This document shows, piece by piece, positions 23,603-35,273 of a DNA stretch of 64,000 nucleotides (position 1 is its first letter; each line of letters starts with the position of its first letter). The stretch is taken from NCBI GenBank assembly GCA_963930655.1, contig OZ005610.1:13397001-13461000 (forward strand), given 5' to 3'. Both the position numbers and the translations under genes were made by a program. This DNA comes from Myrica gale (taxonomy: Eukaryota > Streptophyta > Magnoliopsida > Fagales > Myricaceae). The notes beneath the pieces were generated by a model. That model had not been told where the DNA came from, did not search any database, and worked only from the letters and a program-made list of their open reading frames with translations.

Positions 23603-24127
23603 TCCCAGAGGGTAAACGTGTGTAAATGCTTATCAGAAAACAACTATACAATGTATATAAATATAAGAAAGCAGGTAGAACCGTCCATGTAGGCGGTAAC
23701 AGTAATGTAATGGTAATTAAAACAACAACAATGGAAATCATAACTTGATTTGAACAGAGTAACGTTTGCAGAAAGTAAATCAAAGACATAAAGTTTTACA
23801 AAGGAAATATGAAGATTATAGTAAGAGACGGTTGAAGGTTGAAGGTTGAAAGTTAGAGAGAGATATAGGTAGCTTGAGAGAGAATGGTAATCGTAATGTG
23901 AACTCTGAGTCTTGACCGAGAGACTTTGGTTTTATAGAGGTAGAAAGGGTATGGAAAGGACAACATTATCCTGGTACTGTAGTAAAAGGAGAGGTATTTT
24001 TGTCAGAGGGCAAAATAGTCATTTATTATATGTCGGTAAAGGGTTTTATAGGAATCTAACTGTTTTTGTCGGAAAAGTTATCTTCTTGTTAGCAAAGTTA
24101 TCTTCAATATCAAATCCATAGTTATCT
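23603..24127. other. Unassigned sequence between LINE tail and pararetrovirus-like element
   Basis: AT-rich sequence with GA-rich stretches (GAAGGTTGAAGGTTGAAAG near 23830). I see no gene or clean repeat boundary. It may include the 3' untranslated part of the neighbouring element. Confidence 0.35.
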
Positions 24128-27100
24128 TCAGTATTCAGTATCTTTACTCATCTGTAAGGTGTTGACTGATGGCAGTGACATCATCAGGAGAAAAGTCAAA
24201 TACTGCGTAGGGATCTTGTTCATCTTCAAATGTTGGAATGTAAAAATTATTTGTGCTTGATATATCAAGAGTATCGGGTTATGGTTGAGTATCATCTTCC
24301 TTAGAAAGTTGTGAGAGGACTTCAAGTAATTATTTTTTATAATCATCACGAGATTTAGCAGCCTCAAGTTTGGCCTGTATCTGACTGCGTTGAGCAAGGA
24401 ATTAGGGATGTGTTTCTTGGGTATGTTTGGCTTTAGCAAGGGCAAACAAGGTGGTATCATAGGTGAAAACAGTCCAGAATTTAACAAAAAACTTATGAGA
24501 TAATATTTTAAGGGTATCATGGTAAGTGAAGACAAATTTCCAACTGAATATCCAAGGTAACAGATTAAACTGGATATAGAAACGAAGAAGATGAGGCATA
24601 TCTTTGATAGAGGGATTCTTCATGGTAGGATATTTTTGGATAGAAGGGGTATCATGAGGACATAAAGCCCATTGGTCAAAAGCTTGTTTAAGAGGAGTAG
24701 GAAAAAGAGTAATATTTGGACCAAACCGATCTCATCATTGGAGAAACCAACGAGGAATAGGATATGAGTAAGAAAATCCTTTTGAATCGAATAAACCAAG
24801 TATGACGATGGTTTGTATTTTCAAAAAATAAAGCAAAAGTCCATGCATCAATATAATCATAATAAGTTATATTTTTCAAATTTGTGTAAGGTACAGACAG
24901 GGCTCGGAGAGTCCCTGGTTGTCCCTATTCTTTAGATGAAACAATTCATTGGATGGTAAATTTTGAAAATCCAATATAAGAAGGATTATACTTACAGGGA
25001 GTCTGTTCAAATTCGACGGACTTGGTATCATGCAAAATATATTAATAAAAAGCTTGGGTAAACATGGGGTTTTTGGGAATAAAGTTTCATCCTGGAGGTA
25101 ATATCTAACTTGCTGTTTGGTAGGGAACAGCAAGGGTATGATATGGATCCTCGACAAATGCTACATGTCATATATAAGATTTGGCTATCATAATATCATT
25201 AGAATTGTAAGGAAGAGATTGGGTTTTATCTTTTTGGTGATCGGTTTCTTGGGCTTTTTGACTAAAAGTCTTATCCATGGGAGGAAGAGGAGGTCGTGGG
25301 GTGACTGAAGGGATATTGCCAAGAAGAGTAAAGGTGTATTATTGAGAGGAACAGTGCCAGGATGAAGAGAAGGTCTAGGCATATGAGAAGGAGATGGGCC
25401 GCGAGGCTGAAATGGAGGGAATAAGTTATCTGATAAGAAATCTATAGTGGTTAATTTACGAGGAGTATTGATAGGTTTTGAAGAAGAAGCCGAAGATTTA
25501 GAAGAACTCATTTGCCCTGTAGAAATTCACGAGTAAGAAAATCAGGGAGTGAGTTGGATTCTCCTTTGATATATTCAATATCAAAAACAGATAAAATGTC
25601 TTGCCAATGAGCAAATAGATGTTTGGAGGCAAGATTTTTCACATCTTTTAAAAGAATATCTTTAGCAGATTTACAATCAACACGTACTAGAAATTTTTGA
25701 TATAATAAGTCGTCTTGAAATTTAGAAATGCAAAGAACAATAGATAAAATTTCTTATTTGACACAACTATATTTTTGTTGTGTAGGATTCCATGCACCGG
25801 AATGAAAGCGAACAATTTGTTCGTTATCTGTGTTATGCATGCGTTGTTTGAGTATGCCACCATATCCAATATTCGATGCATCAGTTTCAATAATTTTAAA
25901 TGCAGGAGGAGATGCAATACCTAAACAGGGTAAATGTTTAACATGCAGTTTAATTTGTTTGACAATATCAGTATGCAGAGAAGTCCATGGAGGGGGCTTC
26001 TTACAGAGACGAGCGAAGAGGGGTTGGCATATGGTACGAAAATTTTTATAGAATTCACCAACATAATTCAAATTGCCTAAAAAAACATTGTAGTTGAGTC
26101 TTATCAATAATTTGATCAGGAAATTTATCAGCAAAGGCTATTGTGCGAGAAATAGGAGTAAGAGTACCATGATGAATATTATGACCGAGAAAGTGTATCT
26201 TAGATTGAAAAAGTTTGATTTTGGGAGCCAAAACAACAAGACCATTGGTTTTATAATGTTAACAAATTTATGTAAATGGAACCAATATTTTTTAATGGAT
26301 TTAGAAAAGATTAAAACATCATCAATATAAACAATAGAAAAGGAAGAATAAGGATTAAAAATATCATTTATTATATTTTTAAATTCAAATGGTGCATTTT
26401 TTAAACCAAAGGGCATAACATTCCATTCAAAATGTCCAAAAGGAACAGTAAAAGCAGTTTTATAACGATCAGCTTCAGCAATTTATATTTGATAAAACCC
26501 AGATTTCATATCAAATTTGGAAAAAATAGTAGAATCGTATAACCTGTTTAACATGTCTTTTTTGTTGGGGATTGGATATCGAATCCATTATAACACTTTA
26601 TTTAAAGGTTTATAGTTTATAACAAGTCGAGGAACACCTTGTTCTAATTCAGCTTGGCCCTGTACATAGAAAGCAGCACAACTCCAAGGTGATTTAGATT
26701 TACGAATTAAACCTTTTTAGAGTAGATCAGAAATTTCGTTTTACATAAAGCTAAAAGCTCTTGATTCAACTAAATCGGTCGAGCTTTGGTAGGAATATTT
26801 CATTCAAAAAAATATAAGGAAGAGTAATGACATGTTTCGTGCGATTCCAAAAAGCATTTGGAAGTGAAGAACAAATTTCAGATTCCATTTGTTGAGCAAA
26901 GCTTGTAATATCCTGTTGGAGAGCATGATCTTTAAGTTGTTCATCAATTTATTTATAAAGAATTTCATTTTGTAAAGAAGATAAATGTTTCTTTTTACGA
27001 GGAATTTTGGCCTGAGTAAGAAGATTAATTTCCTTCTTCACAGACAAATGTTTAAGAAGCTGAATATCTCGAGAAATAGGGGATAATAAAATCGAAATTG

Positions 27101-28770
27101 GACATCATGTCCTAGAACACGGGAGGTAATGCCTTATTCGGTGACAATAAATGGGTAAAGTAAAGCAAGAAAGGGATTACCAAGAATTAATGTAGAAGAA
27201 AAATTTTTAACTAAAACAAAGGTCGTTTGGAAACAAAATTCATTATTACAAATATGAACATTAGGAATTTTATAATTAATAATCATTTTCCTTCTATCCG
27301 CTTGGAAAAGACGTTCAATGATTTTTTCAAAATATTTGGAATCAATAAGACCTTTCTGGATACAATTAAGATCTGCACCATAGTCAATTAAAGCGATTGT
27401 AGTTAAAGTAAAATCTTTAATACGAAGAGTAACTTTAGCACACCATTTTTGGAAGATAATTATATCAATTAATTGAATAAAAGGTTCTTCAGGTAAAAAA
27501 GGTGGAGGATTAGAAGAAGACGAGATATCAAAAAGGATGGGAGTAGGATTTGGTAGTGGTGACGACGAAGAAGAAGAAGTATTAACTTTAAGAAGACAAA
27601 TCTCAGCAAGAAGTTGATTAGTAATTTGCTCATGTGATTGTTGCTTGTTTTGTAAAGATTTGATTTCTTGTTTAAGAATATGGATTTCATTTTGAAGATC
27701 TTGTAAAGTAATAGGTCAGGTATCCGTCGACGAAAAGCGAGCTATAATATTATTATAATTATAATGAATACCAGAAACATCTTGGGATGGGAGAGAAGAA
27801 GAAGAAGAAGAAGCTGATTCAGCAAACATTTCTTTCATTTTTAAAAGATAAGTTTGTTATGTTTCAGGATTAGATATCTGTGTGATTGCGTCAAAAAGTA
27901 AATTTTATGTTTTTGTTTAAACAAAGATTTGTTTGGTAGTACAAGAACAATTATCATCTTTACAATTGTAAAGTTTGATCATATCATATTCAGATGAAGG
28001 AGAAGAAGTAGAATGAGATGTATTATTGATTTGATATATTGAAAAGTCTTCTTCATCAGAGGGAGGAGTAGATTGAAGAAATATAGAGAAAAGTTTATCG
28101 TTGAGATCCGAATAAATATCTAGTTGTTGAATTTATTTTTTAGAAAAACATTTTGAAGCAAAATGGTCAGGTTTACCACATTTTCATCAAACAGCTTTAG
28201 TTTTGGATGTAAATTTAAATGATGGTTTTTTCTTTGAAGAAGATGGTTTAAAAGGAAGAGAGGGTTTCTCATGTTTATAAGAAGTATGTCGCTTTTTGTG
28301 ATATTTTTTAGAAGAATATTTAGATTTGCGAGAAAATAGAGGAAAACGATGTTTTTGTTTAGAAGGAGAAACAAGAGAGGGATAACCATATTGTTCACAA
28401 AAATATCTCAACTCAGGTCGGTTAATTTTCTTATCAAATTCTAAAGTCTTTTTTAAACGAAAATTATTACAAATCCAAAGACCAGTTTTATTAATCATAT
28501 TAATAATATCACCATAAGTAAGCTTATCATAAGAAATAATGCCGTCAGAATCAGCAAGATTAAAACGAACTTTTTGAGCAAAATAATATGAAAGACCGGC
28601 TATAAAATTTTCTTTTCAATAAGATTGGTGACAGTCATCTTGATGTAAAACTTTGGAAAATAAAACATCTTTATACCAACAAAAATCAGAAAGAGTTAGA
28701 CATTTAAGATTAACAAGAAATCAAATGTTCTATCCTTATAAGATCACCAATAAAAATTTTAGTGATAGAC
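24128..28770 (-). mobile_element. Degenerate endogenous pararetrovirus (Caulimoviridae-like), minus strand
   Basis: Read on the minus strand, domains occur in the order coat-protein-like region with a lysine-rich tail and zinc knuckle (about 28.7-28.1 kb), aspartic protease (about 27.4-27.2 kb), reverse transcriptase (about 26.8-26.1 kb, with MPFGLKNAP and YIDDVLIFS) and RNase H (about 26.05-25.6 kb, with DASNIGYGGILKQ). A separate frame then starts at 25511 (MSSSKSSASSSK) and is followed by unknown coding remnants down to 24.1 kb. No integrase follows RNase H and no LTRs are seen. This favours a pararetrovirus over a Ty3-type retrotransposon. Many stops and frameshifts are present. The protease active-site triplet reads D-Y-G and the first zinc-knuckle cysteine position is lost to tandem TGA codons, so the copy is dead. 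The genus is not determined. Confidence 0.75.
25560..26800 (-). pseudogene. Pararetrovirus reverse transcriptase/RNase H remnant
   Basis: This is the best-preserved coding part of the element. Reverse transcriptase fragments lie at about 26.8-26.1 kb, with the YIDD catalytic motif near 26318-26329. The connection and RNase H segment lie at 26134-25754 (FLGNLNYVGEFYKN, KPPPW, LPCLGI, DASNIGYGG). Frames are split by several stops and at least one frameshift. The family is recognised by the LPCLGI...ETDAS...GYGGILKQ arrangement typical of Caulimoviridae. A Ty3-type origin remains possible on the reverse transcriptase alone. Confidence 0.75.
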
Positions 28771-29212
28771 AATAAAAATTACTTGGGTTATGTTCGTTTC
28801 CTACATTTTTTCAGGATTCAAATACATTCACAAAACTACCACCGAACATATTCAGAATTTAAACACAAACACCAATACATTTTACACAATCTCAAACAAC
28901 TTTTTATTTTTTTATTCAACATAAATTTTCTCTCTATATACTTTTTCACATAACTCCAATATTTTTTTATTAAACAATTACATCAAATCATTTCTCTCTC
29001 CACTTTACACAAACACCAATAAAATACTATTCAACATAAATATTCACAACTCCCTTAAAATTCTTCATTTTTACTCTAACCGAATATATCCTGATTTTTA
29101 TTTTTGCTTTAGTTCTTGCTACGGATACAACTGTTAATGTAGGGGATGTTCGGTTCAGGTGTTTTGTGAGAATTTTTATGTGATGTTAACTTCATTGGTA
29201 TGCGTGCTGTAG
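28771..29212. other. AT-rich sequence, nothing recognised
   Basis: Lies between the pararetrovirus-like element and the MULE target site. It contains ACACAAACACCAATA-type short repeats (28865, 29010) but no coding or terminal signal. Confidence 0.4.
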
Positions 29213-29309
29213 TTATATTTAGGGAAATTGGAACTTTAGTCCCTAGGTTTTAGGCATTTTTTCAATTTAGTCCCTCACTTTCAATCTTAAAAAATTTAGT
29301 CCTTAAGTA

Positions 29310-29541
29310 GGGATAAATGCATAATCAGTCCCTATGCTATACGCAAAAATCGATTTAGTCCCTGTGATATAAAAAGCATCGATTTAGTCCCTGTGATTCT
29401 ATTTTCGTTTATTATTGGTCCTCCATCAGGGACTGATTTTATCACTTTCTGAAATCACAAGGACTAAATCGATGATTTTCATATCACAGGGACTAAATCG
29501 ATTTTTGCGTATAGCACAGGGACCAATTTTGCATTTATCCC
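29310..29541. mobile_element. MITE nested in the left TIR of the MULE
   Basis: This 232-bp palindromic insertion has termini GGGATAAATGC and GCATTTATCCC and an exact 9-bp target duplication CCTTAAGTA at 29301-29309 and 29542-29550. The right TIR reads through uninterrupted at the matching place, so the insertion came after the MULE. Internal units such as AATCGATTTAGTCCCTGTGA recur in both orientations. The 9-bp duplication marks it as Mutator-type. Confidence 0.9.
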
Positions 29542-30694
29542 CCTTAAGTATTCCCATTTTTACAAAAACACCCTTCCGTCACTCCTCCATCCAAATTACT
29601 AAATGTAGTCTCTGCCACGTCATCGACGTTCACACGTGGCATACATTTGGCGCCATATCAGAGGGACAATTCACCATAATCAAAACGTTGTCGTCCTAGC
29701 TTTAATAGAAATTCATATGTCATTTACTCAAATGCCCTTACACTCAAAACGAACAGCAGACTGTTGTTTGTCCTTGCTGCAGCAAAAGACCACTCGCGTC
29801 ATTCACTTTTTCAAGTGTCTTCGTCCTGCCAAAATCCCCCCTCCCCCACCCACTGTGAGCCCAATCGAGATAGTTCACTAAATTCGCAGATTTTATATTT
29901 TTTCAGAGTGCCAAAATCCCCCCCACTGTGAGCCCTTGCGATATCTGCTGTGAAGCTTTGAAATTTCTCCTTTGCTAGTGTGTTTTCCTTCACAATCTGA
30001 GTTTGAATCAACACCGACGGAGGACGCGATTACTCTCTACGAAGTGGGTCACTCGGCAGTGCGTAATGTCAGGAGGTAGGGGACCTTTTATGTTCTTTAT
30101 TCTCGTCAAATGCTTGTGGAGTGAATGGGTCCCTCTCTGTCGGTATAATGAGTGGTTCTCTTGTTGTTATTTATCATCATTGAAACTGAAAAGTTGCTAG
30201 GTACATTAGTACATAAAGACTGTTTTTATTTCACTACCGAAATCGATAAATTTGTTGTCTTTTAGTGGAGGCAAATCCAATTTTTTGAGTCCTTGTTTTT
30301 GGCTTGTCGTTATTTACTTTTTCGTATATCTTGTCTCATATTCTAAGCCAAGCCACCGATGTAGAATTATTGGGGAAAAGAAAGACAAAAAAAGATGGTG
30401 AAAAAAAGACAAAGAAAGTAAATGAAAGAACTATTTATTTTGTTGTATATTCTTATACACGTAGAACAATAGTTTGATTTGTACTCATTCAATACGTCTA
30501 TGCACATGCAATTAAAGTGAAGTAGTGGTTCCATACTTTTCGACGTACATAAAGATAGTGGTGCCAATTTTTTTATTAACGTATTCTATTGTTGTTTATT
30601 AAGTCATGTTTGACCCGAAAAATGCATCTCATGAAACGTGAATTTATTACGTTATTTTGTAGGAGGTGCGCTATAGATATTTATATATCATGGC

Positions 30695-32468
30695 GTGCAA
30701 TTTCTTGGAGGCGGGGGCAAAATATATTCAGGAGGTAAGGTTGATGAGGTTGGAAGGATACATCCTGACTATATTTCGGTGATGGAGATTGGGTATGTGG
30801 TGAAGGGACTTGGGTATCTTAATACGGGCGATCTATGGTATATGTTTGATGATGAGAAGTGGACTTCTATTAGATCATTTAAGACTAATAAGGATGTTTT
30901 AAATCTGATCAATAGATCACGGAGTGAGAATAGGAGGGTTCTAAATATATTTGTGGAGCATGTAATCGAGGAGGCTGAGTTGATTGAGGATATAGGAGGG
31001 GGAGTGGATAGTAGTTTTGACGATGTAGTTGTTGAGGAGGAGGTTGGGGAACAAATTGGTTATATATGTGGGGAGGCACATGAGGATATAGATGGGGTTG
31101 ATGACTTAGAAGATGATGAGGGTGAATCTGAAAATCACTCTGATTATGGAACTGATATCAGTGACTTCCCTGAAGCAAGAGATTATGAACCTGATGCGTA
31201 TGAGGATGTTGTTAGCCCAGGGGTTAAGGGTGCATGCAACATCATTGGGAATGTTGACTGGTTTGGGGCTTTTCCAAGTATGTCGAGGCCGAATATGAAT
31301 GTTGATGCTCAAATTGTGTCCAAACACGAGGTTGAGGATGACTTGAGAAGTACGGAGAGATCTGACAGTGATGACGCTCCCCGAGGGAAGAATTTTTCCG
31401 AGTTTGATGAGGACCTTGAGATGCGGGGTGATGTGACACTTGAAAAAGGTCTCATTTTTCCTTCAACCAAGCTGTTACGTAAGTCTTTAAGAAGGTATTC
31501 AATACATAAGCACTTCGACTACCTCTATTTGAAACATGACAAGATCCGGGTATAGGCCCGGTGTCCTGAGGATGATTGTGAGTTCTACCTCTTTGCCTCA
31601 AAGATGAGGAATTATGACGGGATCCAGATAAAGTCTTTTATTTCAGAGCACACGTGCAGGGCACACTATAAGAATTCCAAGTGCAATGTTGAGTTCTTGG
31701 TGCACCGTTATTTGCCAAACTTTAGAGATAACCCGAATTGGTCGGTTCAGGCATTGAGGGGGCAAATTCGGAGAGACTTTCATATTGAGGTGCCTTTACA
31801 CCGATGCTACAGAGCGAAAAAATTAGCACGTCTGATGGTCCATTGGAATCAGACCTAGCAGTTCAAGTATACAGGCCAATATGCTCTGGCCCTTGAGAAG
31901 TCGAATCCAGGTACCACCGTCATTCTTTGTAAAAATGGTGACCACTTCAAAAGGTTTTACATATGCCTTGCTGAATGCAAGGCAGGTTTCAGGCATTGTA
32001 GGCCCATTGTATGTGTTGACGGATGTCATCTGAAGGGCCAGTATGGTGGCCAGCTACTTTGTGCTATTGGGATAGACGGGAACAACGATATGTTCCCAAT
32101 TGCATACGCCGCTGTTGAGGCCGAGACTCGGGACTCGTGGACTTGGTTTATGAGTTTGTTGTTGGAAGACATTGGATCAACTGTTGATCATGGATGGACA
32201 TTTATGAGCGACAGACAAAAGGTCTTCAATAATTTTGTGCATTATTTGATTACCTTGATATTAACTTCCCAATTTTGGTTAAATAAATACTGATAGTGCA
32301 CTTGTTTACTTACAGGGCTTGGGACATGCTCTCGTTGATGATTTTGCTGATATTGCACATAGATGTTGTCTTCGCCATATTCATGCAAATCTGAAGTCAA
32401 AAGGATATAATGGGAAGGTGTACAAGGATCACTTGTGGGCTGCAGCAACTGCCTCAAACCGTAATTAA
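30695..32468 (+). pseudogene. MULE transposase (MuDR family), two stops, C-terminus missing
   Basis: One frame runs 30695-32221, then an apparent intron (32222-32315, AAAG|GTCTTC ... TTACAG|GGCTTG), then 32316-32468. The N-terminal domain has GGKVDEVGRIHPDYISVMEIG, followed by an acidic linker and a DNA-binding-like segment (CRAHYKNSKCNVEFL). The DDE transposase core follows, with IVCVDGCHLKGQYGGQLL, FPIAYAAVEAETRDSW, FMSDRQK and HRCCLRHIHANLKSKG. In-frame TAG codons at 31553-31555 and 31856-31858 interrupt it. The C-terminal part, including the SWIM zinc finger usual in the family, is absent. The element can no longer mobilise itself. Confidence 0.88.
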
Positions 32469-34660
32469 TATTTTGTGGGTCTAAAGACTTTTGTAACTCA
32501 TTCATCATACTCAGATCTGGGTTCAACAGGTATTTTGGTTGTCAGATCTGCAGTTTCAAGTTTTGAAGTTGCAGAATTTTCAAGGTTGCAGATTTGAAGC
32601 ATGTGTAGTGGGATGTAGTGGGATCTATAAATGTATGAAGCTTTTTGAACTGCAGATTGAGACTTTGAATGTATTTTGAATATGTATGAAGCTTTAATAC
32701 ACTTTGGTTTCTTATATTTTGAAGATAACGATGACTGGAATTTCTATCCTCACGTGATTCAGGTTTTCAATGTCATTCTTGCATGTTATAAAGCCTGCAT
32801 GTTATAATGTTGAGAAGATTATACTAGATTACTTAACACATTTGGACGGCATAAAATGACTCCAACAATGCCATATATTAACCAGATTTGATTTCTGAAT
32901 GTTACAAACTACAAAATGTGGCAGCATTTACACATTGGCAAGTTATCTACTGCCAGGATGATTACAAAACAAAATATGCCCGAATATTCTGGAATTTACA
33001 CCATAGTTTAATACAATTTCATCAATGTCATATTTTAATAGGTCTACATAAGTGCCAAATACAACTACATTGGAGTCACAAAATACTACATCAGGGGTCA
33101 CACCTACAACATCACAACTATATCGTTTGGTGACCTCAATAACAATGCTCCCAAATGGCAACGACAGGCCACTCCACTCCCAACCTATATTTCATCTTTG
33201 TCACATAACGCTTCAACACTTTCACCTCAGATTCGAGGTCTTGTATTTTCTTCGTTAACTGCGGTCTCACTTCCGTCCCACGAGGGCATACCTGAGGATC
33301 AAACCAGTTAACAAAAAACTCATATATTACCTATTTTGTTACCAATATTGCTTAAATATTGCACATATTTCTTAGAAATTCTAAAGAAAATTTATGTGAT
33401 CTCCACATAGGTGTGCGGGTACTTCAGAAACTTCACAAAACTAGCACACAGACTTTGTGGAAAATATTTTTCAATCTGTGACCGTCATGAGGAAGATGGA
33501 AGAAATAGAACCTGACTCCACTAAAAGACAACAACATTTTTCAGTTTGAATACAAAACACTGAAGCCCTGCAGTGAGCGCAAATCAAACTATTCTTTTGC
33601 CTTTTATGTCACCTACATGTACGCATCAGATCTTGGAATTCTTCTAAGCATGCTTCATTTCGTTTTCTTCTTCTTCTTTTTTTTCAAAAGAAATTCATAA
33701 CTTATTCTTCTCATTTATTGTTCTACGTGTATAAGAATATACAACAAAATAAATAGTTCTTTCATTTACTGTCTTTGTCTTTTTTTCACCATCTTTCTTT
33801 GTCTTTCTTTTCCCCAATAATTCTACATCGGTGGCTTGGCTTAGAATATGGGACAAGATATACGAAAAAGTAAATAACGACAAGCCAAAAAGAAGGACTA
33901 AAAAAATTGGATTTGCCTCCACTAAAAGACAACAAATTTATCGATTTCGGTAGTGAAATAAAAACAGTCTTTAAGTACTAATGTACCTAGCAACTTTTCA
34001 GTTTCAGTGATGATAAATAACAACAAGAGAACCACCCATTATACCGACAGAGAGGGACCCATTCACTCTACAAGCATTTGACGAGAATAAAGAACATAAA
34101 AGGTCCCCTACCTCCTGACATTACGCACTGCCGAGTGACCCACTTCGTAGAGAGTAATCGCGTCCTCTGTCGGTGTTGATTCAAACTCAGATTGTGAAGG
34201 AAAACACACTAGGAAAGGAGAAATTTCAAAGCTTCACAACAAATATCGCAAGGGCTCACAGTGGGTGGGGGAGGGGGGGTTTTGGCAGGACGACGACACT
34301 TGAAAAAGTGAATGACGCGAGTGGTCTTTTGCTACAGCAAGGACAAACAACATTATGTTGTTCGTTTTGAGTGTAAGGGCATTTGAGTAAATGACATATG
34401 AATTTCTATTAAAGCCAGGACAACAACGTTTTGATTATGGTGAGCTGTCCCTCTGATATGACGCCAAATGTATGCCACGTGTGAACGTCGATGACGTGGC
34501 AAAGACCACCGTTAGTAATTTGGATGGAGGAGTGACGGAAGAGTGTTTTTGTAAAAAAAGGAATACTTAAGAACTAAATTTTTGAAGATTGAAAGCGAGA
34601 GACTAAATTAAAAAAGTATCTAAAACCTAGGGACTAAAATGTCAATTTCTCTTATATTTA

Positions 34661-35202
34661 TGTTGTGTGAAAAAATTATATTTAGTTATAGAATTGTGAA
34701 GATTCAAAAAATAGATTTTTTTTTTATAAACGAACAGCCTCGTAATTTACACCACAATTGCTTCAGCGCCTGCTGCGGATATTACTTTTGTTTTTTTTTC
34801 TAAGCATGGTTTTTCCTTTTTAGCTCATATGATTTAAGTTCGTTTTCTTTCATTAATTAGCATATACTGCCTTAAACCATTCCTGTTCCTTTTCAATTCC
34901 TTGTTACAATGCCTTGAAACCCCCGTTCCGTTGTTTTGCAAAAAATAGTTTATTGCGATGTTCTTATTTTCAACTGGACAGAAAAGGAATATTGATGTTA
35001 AATCTCACAAGTGGCTTTTAATTTCGTGCAGTCGTAATTGGCTTCTCGAGTTTGAAAATCTGGCATCCGCAAACGTGAAAACCAACCAAAGCAGCAGTGC
35101 AATGCAGATCCGTTCGACCCGACCCATTCGGGTCGGTTTATTGCGGGTTCAAACCTGTGTCACATCCGGGTATGTGACCGACCCCACCCATGTACCGCCC
35201 TA
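34661..35202. other. Sequence upstream of MHX copy 2, unrelated to copy 1 promoter
   Basis: No similarity to the copy 1 leader or promoter block was seen. It contains T-rich runs and a short palindromic GC-rich segment (CCGACCCATTCGGGTCGG near 35120). It is the novel junction DNA in front of the duplicated MHX and may or may not act as a promoter. Confidence 0.45.
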
Positions 35203-35273
35203 GTTTCAGGTCTTCTTACTGTTTTGTCATCGTCGTAGATGTTGTATTCTTGAGCTATTTGGGACTTCTTCAG

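Larger units (their letters stand above)
29222..34651 (+). mobile_element. MuDR-type MULE with about 1-kb terminal inverted repeats
   Basis: The exact 9-bp target duplication TTATATTTA lies at 29213-29221 and 34652-34660. The left TIR runs about 29222-30472 (including a nested MITE) and the right TIR about 33712-34651. They match through features such as AGTCCCTAGGTTTTAG near the tips, GACGTTCACACGTGGCAT further in and ATTCTTATACACGTAGAACA at the inner end. The left TIR carries an extra duplication of about 70 bp near 29830-29925 that repeats CCAAAATCCCCC and CACTGTGAGCCC. The interior carries a transposase remnant (30.69-32.47 kb). From 32.5 to 33.7 kb I recognise nothing. Confidence 0.92.

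Noticed and set aside
24402..25157. Host gene on the minus strand
   Set aside because: Fragmented, stop-ridden frames in line with the pararetrovirus-like element; best read as its 3' coding remnant.
25754..26416. Ty3/gypsy retrotransposon
   Set aside because: No LTRs, PBS or integrase seen and the RNase H block looks Caulimoviridae-like; not fully excluded.
30003..30200. 65-codon frame in the MULE left TIR
   Set aside because: It lies in terminal inverted repeat sequence shared with the right TIR; no domain.
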